Assembly (NCBI RefSeq): GCF_009939225.1
Contig: NZ_JAACJR010000008.1
Location: 679,107-743,106 of the forward strand
Reading direction: 5' to 3'
DNA: 64,000 nt
Source of the DNA: Sediminibacterium soli
GTDB lineage: Bacteria > Bacteroidota > Bacteroidia > Chitinophagales > Chitinophagaceae
The position numbers were made by a program, and so were the translations under genes. This document shows, piece after piece, positions 54,877-61,919 of the stretch; the first letter of the stretch is position 1, and the number at the start of each line of letters is the position of its first letter. Under the pieces are notes generated by a model. It was not told the DNA's origin, ran no database searches, and worked only from the letters and a program-made list of their open reading frames with translations.

Positions 54877-56000
54877 TGATTAAACAGCTTCATATCATTT
54901 GTTTCACCGTTCCCTACCCTGTTGACTACGGAGGTGTTTATGATCTTTTCTATAAACTGTCTTCTTTGCAGAAACAGGGCGTTCAGATACATTTGCATTG
55001 CTTTGATTACGGCCGCGGAAAACAAGCCAACCTCGAAAAATATTGTGCATCGGTTCACTATTATGAACGATTTACCGGACATACAAGCATCACAAACAAA
55101 CTTCCCTATATCGTTTCAAGCAGGCGCAATGAGTCATTGCTGGCGAGGTTATTGCAGGATGATCACCCGATATTAATGGAAGGCATTCATTGTACGTACC
55201 TGCTGAATGATCCAAGGTTTATTGGGCGAAAATGTTTTGTGCGGCTGCATAATGTAGAATACCAATATTATCGCGAATTATCCCGCAATGCATCTCTTTC
55301 ATTCAGAAAATTATACTATGGGATAGAAAGCTGGTTGTTGCGCAGGTATGAAAAAAAGATCGCGAACAAAGCTGTCTTCTTTTCTGTAACAACAGCAGAT
55401 GCCATAAAATACAGTACCAGCCTGCATTGCGGCGATATCAGTACCATACCCGTTTTTCTTCCCGATTGGAAACTAGTTTCTAAAGAAGGGCCCGGCAATT
55501 ATTGTCTTTACCAGGGTGATCTCGGTGTGGATACAAATGAAAAAGCGGCGATATGGTTGTTGCAAAAAGTATTTTCAAAAATCGAATTACCACTGGTGAT
55601 TGCGGGAAAAAATCCTTCAGTAAAACTGGAAACGCTTGTCAAAGAGAACCCACGTGCAGTATTGATCGGCAACCCTTCGCAGGAACAGATGCAAACACTT
55701 ATCGCCGATGCTCAAATACATCTTCTGCCCTCTTATACAACGACAGGCATCAAGTTAAAATTGCTGAATGCATTGTTTAATGGAAGACATTGCGTGGTTA
55801 CGCCTGAAACTGTTGAAGGAACGGAATTGGAGAGTACTTGTCATATCGCAGCTTCTGCAAACAATTTTGCGGAGATTATTGAACTACTATATCATCAGCG
55901 ATTTATGGAAAATGATATTCTGGTTCGCAAAGAATTATTACAGAACAGGTTCGATAACTGCAGGAATGCGGAACTAATAGTCAAAAAGATATGGGGTTAA
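54876..56000 (+). CDS. Glycosyltransferase, second of the pair
   Basis: A 374-residue GT-B-type transferase: VIKQLHIICFTVPYPVDYGGVYDLFYKLSSLQKQG at the start, then a C-terminal nucleotide-sugar domain (YCLYQGDLGVDTNEKAAIWL, LPLVIAGKNPS, QMQTLIADAQIHLLPSYTTTGIKLKLLNALFNGRHCVV). The start is GTG at 54876, sharing a base with the previous stop. The gene is visibly A/T-richer than the window: bases 55261-55320 contain 20 G+C of 60, against about half elsewhere, which suggests acquisition with surface-glycan genes. Confidence 0.82.
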   Translation: MIKQLHIICFTVPYPVDYGGVYDLFYKLSSLQKQGVQIHLHCFDYGRGKQANLEKYCASVHYYERFTGHTSITNKLPYIVSSRRNESLLARLLQDDHPILMEGIHCTYLLNDPRFIGRKCFVRLHNVEYQYYRELSRNASLSFRKLYYGIESWLLRRYEKKIANKAVFFSVTTADAIKYSTSLHCGDISTIPVFLPDWKLVSKEGPGNYCLYQGDLGVDTNEKAAIWLLQKVFSKIELPLVIAGKNPSVKLETLVKENPRAVLIGNPSQEQMQTLIADAQIHLLPSYTTTGIKLKLLNALFNGRHCVVTPETVEGTELESTCHIAASANNFAEIIELLYHQRFMENDILVRKELLQNRFDNCRNAELIVKKIWG

Positions 56001-56279
56001 AAGACTTAACTGTGCATACGCTGCACTCAGCTTTCTTTGTTTTTTTTAATTTGCCTTTTTCGTAAATGAAAACCCATAGTTTTTGTAGCTTTTGATCGTA
56101 AATAGTTGTTTCACCCGTGTATGTGCTAAACAGGCCATTTTTTATACAAAGCAGCGTCGTACTCAGAATTGAATTTACCATTCATTAGTCGAAAGCCAAC
56201 CTCCGGTGCATCAAATATTTGAGTCTTTGCAGAGAAAATGCGTCCATATTCATTGCGCGCACTAAACACCTGCTATCGA
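56000..56279 (-). pseudogene. Frameshifted remnant of an unidentified gene
   Basis: On the minus strand one frame reads VFSARNEYGRIFSAKTQIFD, continues APEVGFRLMNGKFNSEYDAALYK and hits a stop; the next frame continues NGLFSTYTGETTIYDQKLQKL, then WVFIYEKGKLKKTKK. Removing one A from the run of six at about 56143-56148 joins them into one plausible protein. No start codon with signal is evident, so it is also 5'-truncated. I do not recognise the family. It fills the gap between the glycosyltransferase and ftsE genes. Confidence 0.45.
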
Positions 56280-56282
56280 ATC

Positions 56283-56969
56283 TTAAGCTACAATCTCTGC
56301 GCTGTCTACTAATCTATTGTTTTCTGTTTTGAGCATACGCGATGGATAACGATTGATCACAATAAAATCATGAGTAGCCATCAACACAGTAGTTCCGTAA
56401 TCCCGGGCAATGTGAATAAGCAGTTGCATGATCTCGTCACTTGTTTCGGGATCAAGATTCCCGGTGGGCTCGTCGGCCAGTATCAGTTTGGGAGAATTGA
56501 GAAGTGCGCGGGCAATGTCTACACGTTGCTGCTCTCCTCCACTCATTTCAAAAGGCATTTTAAAACCTTTGCTGCGGAGACCCACTTTATCCAGCACATC
56601 GTTGATCTTTTCTTCCATCAGCCGTTCATCTTTCCAGCCGGTGGCTTTCAGGACAAAACGAAGATTTTCCTGTACGTTACGATCGGTCAGCAACTGAAAG
56701 TCCTGGAACACCACACCCAGGTTACGCCGCAGAAATGGCACTTTTTTCCAGTCCATGGAACGCAGATCGAATCCTACCACAGATGCCTGTCCCTCTCTCA
56801 GCGTCAGTTCTCCATACAATGTTTTCAGCAGGCTGCTTTTACCCGTACCGGTTTTACCAACCAGGTAAACAAATTCTCCCCTGTTGACGGTGAAATTGAC
56901 ATCCTGGAGCACCAGGCTGTCGCCCTGGTAAATATTGGCATTGTGTATGGATACTACGGTGTCTGACAT
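56283..56969 (-). CDS. ftsE: Cell-division ATP-binding protein FtsE
   Basis: A 228-residue ABC ATPase: Walker [10 protein letters not shown] (38-46), Q-loop VVFQDFQLL, signature MSGGEQQR and Walker [13 protein letters not shown] with H-loop ATHDF. FtsE with FtsX controls septal peptidoglycan hydrolases. ftsX is not next to it; the assignment relies on the FtsE-typical sequence ([38 protein letters not shown]). A lipoprotein-export ABC is the alternative. Confidence 0.88.
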   Translation of the reverse strand: MSDTVVSIHNANIYQGDSLVLQDVNFTVNRGEFVYLVGKTGTGKSSLLKTLYGELTLREGQASVVGFDLRSMDWKKVPFLRRNLGVVFQDFQLLTDRNVQENLRFVLKATGWKDERLMEEKINDVLDKVGLRSKGFKMPFEMSGGEQQRVDIARALLNSPKLILADEPTGNLDPETSDEIMQLLIHIARDYGTTVLMATHDFIVINRYPSRMLKTENNRLVDSAEIVA

Positions 56970-57035
56970 AATACTAAGTTACGGAAATGTCAAAAGTGAA
57001 TCGTTAAAACTTGTGCGCGGAAGTCCGCCCCGGGT

Positions 57036-58208
57036 TCAGGCATAGACGATTTCGCCGAATGGTCCGCTGAGCGTCAGTTTTGCTTCTGCTGCAGGTGCTA
57101 CCCTGCCTACGATACGCGCTTCGATACCGAATGTTCCGGCAATCTCGATCATACTTTGTGCCGCGGCCTCGCCGGTAAATATTTCCAGCCTGTGACCCAT
57201 ATTGAACACCTGGAACATTTCCCTGAAGTCCGCGCCCGAGTTTTCCCGGATCAGCTGAAACACCGGCGGTATGGGAAACAGGTTGTCTTTGATGATATGC
57301 AAAGGTTTCGGCAGGTATTTCATGCATTTGGTCTGACCGCCGCCGCTGCAATGGATCATCCCGTTGATATCGCCGAAATGCTTATCCAGCAGGGTTTTCA
57401 CCAGGGGTGCATAGGTTCGGGTGGGCGACAGCAGCAGCTTGCCGACACTGATCTGGCGGTCGCCGATCAGGAGGGTATCGGTCATTTTGTTCTTTCCGAT
57501 ATAAACCACCTCAGGGGGCAGCGTTGACTCAAATGTTTCCGGATACTGTTCTGCGTAGTATTTGCTCAGTACATCGTGCCTGGCGCTGGTAAGTCCGTTG
57601 CTGCCAAGACCGCTGTTGTATTCGTTTTCGTAATTCGCCTGGCCATAGCTGCTGAACCCTACGATCACATTTCCTTCAGTAATCTTTTCGTTGGTGATGA
57701 GCCGCGATTTGGGCCAGCGTGCCGTCATGGTGCCGTTCACGGCAATCGTTCTTACCACATCACCCACATCCGCCGTTTCGCCGCCGAGGTAGTGGATATG
57801 CACGCCATAGACAGCCAGCTGGTCAAAAAATTCCTGGGTGCCGTTGATCACCGCCTGCAGCACTTCGCCGTTGATCCGTAATTTATTCCGGTCTATCGTG
57901 GAAGAGAACAACAGGTTATCGGTAACACCCACGCAGAGCAGGTCATCGAGGTTCATCGCCACGGCATCCTGCGCAATACCTTTCCATGCGGTGATATCGC
58001 CGGTCTCTTTCCAGTAGAGATAGGCCAGGATGCTCTTGGTGCCCGCACCATCGGCATGCATGATGTTTACCCAGTCTTTATCACCACAAAGATGGTCTGC
58101 ATAGATCTTACAGAAGGCAAAAGGATACAGGCCCTGGTCGAGTTTCTGAATGGCTGCATGCACTTCCTCTTTCTGTGCGGAAACACCACGTTGCGCGTAA
58201 AGAGACAT
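57036..58208 (-). CDS. purM: Phosphoribosylformylglycinamidine cyclo-ligase
   Basis: A 390-residue PurM (AIR synthetase) of the Bacteroidota length. Evidence: FAFCKIYADHLCGDKDWVNIMHADGAGTKSILAYLYW, DLLCVGVTDNLLFSSTIDRNK, HYLGGETADVGDVVRT, GNVIVGFSSYGQANYENEYNSGLGSNGLTSARH, MIHCSGGGQTKCMKYL and MFQVFNMGHRLEIFT. It closes the AIR ring in purine synthesis. The ATG at 58208 (MSLYAQRGVSAQ) is chosen; the frame stays open far upstream through the antisense of ribF, which is not coding. Confidence 0.93.
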   Translation of the reverse strand: MSLYAQRGVSAQKEEVHAAIQKLDQGLYPFAFCKIYADHLCGDKDWVNIMHADGAGTKSILAYLYWKETGDITAWKGIAQDAVAMNLDDLLCVGVTDNLLFSSTIDRNKLRINGEVLQAVINGTQEFFDQLAVYGVHIHYLGGETADVGDVVRTIAVNGTMTARWPKSRLITNEKITEGNVIVGFSSYGQANYENEYNSGLGSNGLTSARHDVLSKYYAEQYPETFESTLPPEVVYIGKNKMTDTLLIGDRQISVGKLLLSPTRTYAPLVKTLLDKHFGDINGMIHCSGGGQTKCMKYLPKPLHIIKDNLFPIPPVFQLIRENSGADFREMFQVFNMGHRLEIFTGEAAAQSMIEIAGTFGIEARIVGRVAPAAEAKLTLSGPFGEIVYA

Positions 58209-58390
58209 GGGAATGGGGAATTTTGGAATTGTGAAATCGGGAAATTGCGGCAAATGTACTGATTTGTGGCAAGGGATTGGATGTTGGAATCGGGAAATTG
58301 GAGACAGGCTGTCAAACAGCCGGATACCGTTCCCAATCTGCAATTTCCAATTTCCCGATTCCAACATCCAAAATCCAAATACATTTGCCC
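58209..58390. repeat. Reiterated-word element with perfect 26-base arms
   Basis: Bases 58277-58302 (starting TTGGATGTTGGAATCGGG) have an exact reverse complement at 58346-58371. Between them lies a smaller hairpin, GGCTGT-CAA-ACAGCC (58307-58321). The outer words GGGAATGGGGAATTTTGG (58207-58224) are of the same type. It occupies the whole gap between the divergent purM and ribF genes. Confidence 0.85.
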
Positions 58391-58391
58391 C

Positions 58392-59330
58392 ATGCAAGTG
58401 CATCGTGAACTCATTGACTCGCTGCCCGTATTCAGGAATGCCGTGGTTACCATCGGTTCTTTTGACGGTGTTCATATCGGGCACAGGCAGATCATACAGC
58501 AGTTGAAACAGGAAGCCCGGCGTATCGGCGGCGAAACGGTGATCATCACTTTTCATCCGCATCCGCGGAAAGTGGTGTCCTCTGTTCCGGGCGATGTGAA
58601 ACTGCTTACCACGCTCCCGGAAAAAATACAGCTGCTCGAGGAAGCCGGCATCGATCACCTGGTGATCGTTCCTTTTGACCATGTGTTCTCCGACCAGACG
58701 GCCGAGCAGTATATCGGCGATTTTCTGCACCGTTATTTCAGACCGCATACCGTTATCATCGGTTACGACCACCGTTTCGGGAAGGGACGCGAGGGAGATT
58801 ACCAGCTGATGGAGACCTATGGCAGCCGGCTGGGTTTTGAGGTAAAGGAAATACCGGCCGAGGTACTGCATGAACTGGTGATCAGTTCCACGCGTATCCG
58901 GGAGGCACTCGGAGAAGCCGATATTGTTACGGCCAACGAATTCCTGGGCTATCCTTATTTTTTCGAGGGGAAAGTGGTAAAAGGCAACCAGCTGGGCCGA
59001 ACGCTGGGCTATCCAACCGCCAACCTGCATATTGCCAGCGAAGAAAAGCTGGTACCCTCCAACGGCGTGTATGCCGTGACCGTGAAAACCGAAGACGGGC
59101 ACCAGCACGGGGGCATGATGAATATCGGTATCCGCCCCACCATTGATGGCAGCACCCGTGTGATAGAAGTGAACATCTTCGATTTTGACCGCGATATCTA
59201 TGGGCAGGAACTGGTGGTAAGCCTGCACCGGTATATCCGCGGAGAGGTAAAATTCAGCGGGCTCGATGCCCTGAAACAGCAGCTGTCGGAGGACAGGATC
59301 GATGCCATGCGTTTCCTCGCCGGTCAATGA
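58392..59330 (+). CDS. ribF: Bifunctional riboflavin kinase / FAD synthetase
   Basis: A 312-residue RibF. The N-terminal FMN adenylyltransferase domain has VTIGSFDGVHIGHRQII (about 19-35), TFHPHPRKVV and ISSTRIREALGEAD; the C-terminal riboflavin kinase domain has GNQLGRTLGYPTANLHI and GVYAVTVKTEDG...GGMMNIGIRPTIDG. It makes FMN and FAD. The ATG at 58392 is used; an in-frame start at 58266 lies in the repeat element. Confidence 0.95.
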   Translation: MQVHRELIDSLPVFRNAVVTIGSFDGVHIGHRQIIQQLKQEARRIGGETVIITFHPHPRKVVSSVPGDVKLLTTLPEKIQLLEEAGIDHLVIVPFDHVFSDQTAEQYIGDFLHRYFRPHTVIIGYDHRFGKGREGDYQLMETYGSRLGFEVKEIPAEVLHELVISSTRIREALGEADIVTANEFLGYPYFFEGKVVKGNQLGRTLGYPTANLHIASEEKLVPSNGVYAVTVKTEDGHQHGGMMNIGIRPTIDGSTRVIEVNIFDFDRDIYGQELVVSLHRYIRGEVKFSGLDALKQQLSEDRIDAMRFLAGQ

Positions 59331-59337
59331 GGTCTGT

Positions 59338-59595
59338 TCATCGCGGGTCTTTTTTCCGGAACAGGGATTCCGGGTCAAAATCAATGATCTGCCGGTAATC
59401 ATCCAGTCCGAATACTGTTGCCAGCCGGATCAGCGTCTCGATCCGTACTTCCGTAACACCGTTTTCCCAGGTGGATAAGGTAGAGCGCGCCACCTGCATG
59501 GCTGCGGCCACATGCCGCTGATCGTAGTTCCGCAATTCACGTATCAACCTGATATTACGGGCAATCCGCAGTCTTTCCGCACTGATCTGGTACAT
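59338..59595 (-). CDS. Small XRE-family DNA-binding protein
   Basis: An 85-residue protein that is nearly all one helix-turn-helix domain: LRIARNIRLIRELRNYDQRHVAAAMQVARSTLSTWENGVTEVRIETLIRLATVFGL. It sits between ribF (convergent) and the bacteriocin-type locus (divergent); four CCGGGT half-sites lie upstream, so it may repress itself and that locus. Whether it regulates the peptides is an inference from position. Confidence 0.88.
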   Translation of the reverse strand: MYQISAERLRIARNIRLIRELRNYDQRHVAAAMQVARSTLSTWENGVTEVRIETLIRLATVFGLDDYRQIIDFDPESLFRKKDPR

Positions 59596-59634
59596 AAGCT
59601 ATTGTTTGATGCAATACTACGGTACCCCGCATTG

Positions 59635-59681
59635 CCGGGTTAGCGTGGAAACACCCGGTCTAAAAACCCGGACTGCCGGGT
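59635..59681. promoter_or_regulatory. Cluster of four CCGGGT half-sites, candidate operator
   Basis: CCGGGT at 59635-59640 and 59676-59681 and its complement ACCCGG at 59653-59658 and 59666-59671 form two inverted pairs with centre distances of 18 and 10 bases. They lie in the divergent region between the XRE gene and the peptide genes (335 bases long). The closer pair alone is a hairpin ACCCGG-ACTG-CCGGGT. Confidence 0.45.
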
Positions 59682-59930
59682 ATTTGCCACGGGGTTCTGT
59701 TACCGGCGCAAAAAATCAGGTATAAATACGCTATGACAAATGAGTGCAACACGGTAATTTTCACCCGGTAAAGGATTGTCGGCCTGGCTGACATAGTTCC
59801 AGGCTTATTTGTTGATGAAACCGTTGCGGGTACTGAATTTTACGCATCATCGGCCGATGAGATGGGCTATCCAATCCTCCGCTACCCATGCCTGTTGCCA
59901 AACAGCGGGGGAAAACCAAAATTCAATGAT

Positions 59931-60119
59931 ATGAAAACGTTGGAATTAAAAACAACCGGTTTTGTTGAATTAAATGAACCTGATTCAATAGAAACAGCCG
60001 GCGGAAGTACCTCATTTGTTTACGACCTGGCCACAGCGTTGAGAGCAAATTTTCAGGCAACGACCGGAAACGTCAATGGTCTGGTCAAGACGGCCTTCAC
60101 CTGGTTCGCACAACAATAA
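59931..60119 (+). CDS. Double-glycine leader peptide precursor 1
   Basis: A 62-residue precursor. The leader MKTLELKTTGFVELNEPDSI ETAGG ends in Gly-Gly (residues 24-25), the cleavage signal of C39-peptidase ABC exporters, with the usual hydrophobic/acidic pattern (FVEL, SIETAGG). The core of 37 residues (STSFVYDLATALRANFQATT...AFTWFAQQ) has no cysteine and is amphipathic. The start is the ATG at 59931; the in-frame ATG at 59862 adds 23 residues that do not look leader-like. No homologous bacteriocin is recognised. Confidence 0.7.
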   Translation: MKTLELKTTGFVELNEPDSIETAGGSTSFVYDLATALRANFQATTGNVNGLVKTAFTWFAQQ

Positions 60120-60140
60120 TATTTCACAAAAAAAATCCTT

Positions 60141-60356
60141 ATGAAAAAACAATCACTGAACATCGAAAACATGATGCTTTCAGAACTTTCCGAAAGCGAA
60201 ACAGTAAACCGGTCCGGTGGAACCTTTCCCTGGTTTGTAACAGGAGCTGGCGGTCTTCTCGCATTCCTTGCAAAGAAATGCATTGACGATTGGCAGTGTT
60301 TCAAAGATGGCCTGTCAGGCAACCTTTGTACGCACGGCACCACGCACAGTAAGTAA
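60141..60356 (+). CDS. Double-glycine leader peptide precursor 2
   Basis: A 71-residue precursor. The leader ends LSESETVNRSGG (Gly26-Gly27), matching the LSxxE..xxGG pattern of bacteriocin leaders. The 44-residue core begins TFPWFVTGAGGLLAFLAKK and contains three cysteines (47, 53, 63), so one disulfide is possible. It starts 21 bases after precursor 1. The core segment WQCFKD (51-56) recurs as WQAIKD and RQSIKD in the two downstream 35-residue peptides. Confidence 0.75.
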   Translation: MKKQSLNIENMMLSELSESETVNRSGGTFPWFVTGAGGLLAFLAKKCIDDWQCFKDGLSGNLCTHGTTHSK

Positions 60357-60364
60357 CATGGGAT

Positions 60365-60419
60365 GAAGCTGACTGAAAGACATGGATGCTTCATTGATCC
60401 GTACTCTTTCGTCAGCTTC
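60365..60419 (+). terminator. Strong hairpin between precursors and downstream genes
   Basis: GAAGCTGACTGAAAGA (60365-60380) pairs with TCTTTCGTCAGCTTC (60405-60419) with one bulge; the loop can form its own GGAT/ATCC pair. There is no T tract, so it would more likely attenuate transcription or protect the upstream peptide mRNA than stop transcription completely. Confidence 0.6.
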
Positions 60420-60442
60420 ACTTCAAACAAAATAGATCCATA

Positions 60443-60550
60443 ATGAAAAAAACAATCTCGTACCTCCTGGGTGGCATCTGCGGCGTTTTGCTGGTAGACC
60501 TGCTTGTCAGCAACCGGCAGTCGATAAAGGATTTTTTCCTTACGCACTAA
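60443..60550 (+). CDS. 35-residue membrane peptide A
   Basis: The peptide MKKTISYLLGGICGVLLVDL + LVSNRQSIKDFFLTH has a basic start, one hydrophobic helix with GG and GxxxV/L packing, and a polar amphipathic end. It has no GG leader. It is 18/35 identical to peptide B, which has the same length, so the pair arose by duplication. Either immunity proteins or leaderless active peptides are plausible given the locus. Confidence 0.55.
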   Translation: MKKTISYLLGGICGVLLVDLLVSNRQSIKDFFLTH

Positions 60551-60585
60551 CCCGGGACCAGATCGTTCAGTCACAACAACATCGT

Positions 60586-60693
60586 ATGAAAAAACACATC
60601 CCGACCATACTTGGTTTCCTGGGCGGCGTGCTGGTGGGTTTTCTGCTGGAGCATAACTGGCAGGCCATCAAGGACCTGTTTCTCCGCAAATAA
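60586..60693 (+). CDS. 35-residue membrane peptide B
   Basis: The peptide MKKHIPTILGFLGGVLVGFL + LEHNWQAIKDLFLRK is a paralogue of peptide A 35 bases upstream. The hydrophobic helix carries GxxGG and GxxxG small-residue packing, and the end NWQAIKDLFLRK is amphipathic and basic. It shares WQxxKD with the core of precursor 2. The HlyD gene starts 65 bases further on. Confidence 0.6.
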   Translation: MKKHIPTILGFLGGVLVGFLLEHNWQAIKDLFLRK

Positions 60694-60758
60694 ACCCAGG
60701 CTTTCTTCAGCAACTTCCGGTACCGCATCGGCGCCGGCAGGTAACCTATTGCCTATCC

Positions 60759-61919
60759 ATGCTGCCTTCATTCGACGATATCAGCTATTTCAGCCAGCTC
60801 AGGCCCCCAAGGGCCGCGGGAAATGCATATCTGGTGCTGCTGGTGATCGTGTTTTCCGCCTTGTTGGCATTGCCATTTATCTATACGGATATTTCCATCA
60901 AAGCAGGGGGTATAACCCGGCCCGGTCATGAACGCACCGAAACAAAGGCCGCCGCAAGCGGCATCATCGATTCGGTATTTGTCAGAGAAGGACAGTTTGT
61001 TGAAAAAAACCAGCTCATCCTCCGGATCAGGGACCTGGCATCGGGCAACAGGCTGCTGCAAACCGGCACCGAGATAGACCAGTACCGGGCTTTTATCCAG
61101 GACCTTTCCGCACTCACCACCCGCCCGTTGCAGGAATCCCTGTTGCCCGTACTTCGCTCGGCAGTGTACACGGAACAGCTTAACCATTTTTTACAGCAGC
61201 AGAACGAACTCCAGTTACAGCTGTTACGGGCCGAAAAAGAGGTAACCATCAACAGCAGCCTGTACAAAGACAGGGTGATCTCATCCAAGGAATTTTTTGA
61301 TACGGAGAACAACCGCGACAAAATACTGGCTTCCCTCCGTGTTCAGCTGGGCGCAAGGCTCAGTACCTGGCAACAGGAGCTGGCGCGCTACCGGGCGGAT
61401 CTCTCGCGGCTCCGCGAACAAAACAGGGATATTCATATCCAGGCAGACCAATACCTGGTCAGGGCACCGGTGGCGGGTATCGTGCAGGGCGTGCATACAC
61501 GTTATTCGGGAGGACTGATACAAACCGGCGACCCTGTCTGCCATATTTCGCCCGAAGAAACACTGATCGGGGAATGCCTGGTTGCAGCAAAAGATGTGGG
61601 GCTTTTACAAATCGGTCAGCCCGCCCGTTACCAGGTGGAGGCATTTAACCATACTTATTTCGGCTCGCTTACCGGCGCCATCATGCAGATCGATAACGAC
61701 TATACGCCGGTTGACAACCAGCCTTTTTTCAGGGTGCAATGCAGTTTTGACAGCCTGCAGTTAGGGCTAAAGAACGGGTTCAGCGGGCGACTGAAAAAAG
61801 GGCTGAATTTTCAGGCGGCCTTTCTCGTTGCACGAAGAAGCCTCTGGCAGTTACTGTTCGATAAAATCGACGACTGGTTAAATCCTTCCGCCCCTGTATT
61901 CAAGAGAAAAAACACTTGA
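60759..61919 (+). CDS. HlyD-family membrane fusion protein of a peptide exporter
   Basis: A 386-residue adaptor. One N-terminal membrane helix (AYLVLLVIVFSALLALPFIYT, about 24-44), a biotinyl-lipoyl half (AAASGIIDSVFVREGQFVEKNQLILRI), a coiled-coil hairpin (about 125-240, rich in Gln/Leu), the second lipoyl half (YLVRAPVAGIVQGVHTRYSGGLIQTGDPVCHI) and a beta-barrel end. It bridges the ABC transporter to the outer membrane. Its stop overlaps the transporter start (TTGA). Confidence 0.9.
   Translation: MLPSFDDISYFSQLRPPRAAGNAYLVLLVIVFSALLALPFIYTDISIKAGGITRPGHERTETKAAASGIIDSVFVREGQFVEKNQLILRIRDLASGNRLLQTGTEIDQYRAFIQDLSALTTRPLQESLLPVLRSAVYTEQLNHFLQQQNELQLQLLRAEKEVTINSSLYKDRVISSKEFFDTENNRDKILASLRVQLGARLSTWQQELARYRADLSRLREQNRDIHIQADQYLVRAPVAGIVQGVHTRYSGGLIQTGDPVCHISPEETLIGECLVAAKDVGLLQIGQPARYQVEAFNHTYFGSLTGAIMQIDNDYTPVDNQPFFRVQCSFDSLQLGLKNGFSGRLKKGLNFQAAFLVARRSLWQLLFDKIDDWLNPSAPVFKRKNT

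Noticed and set aside
53788-56000. A complete exopolysaccharide biosynthesis cluster
   Set aside because: Only two glycosyltransferases and a remnant are present; no flippase, polymerase or sugar-nucleotide genes are nearby.
57036-59402. A 788-codon open frame on the minus strand across purM and the antisense of ribF
   Set aside because: Only the first part from 58208 is purM. The rest is the shadow of ribF, whose plus-strand product is a clear RibF; low stop frequency on the antisense strand explains it.
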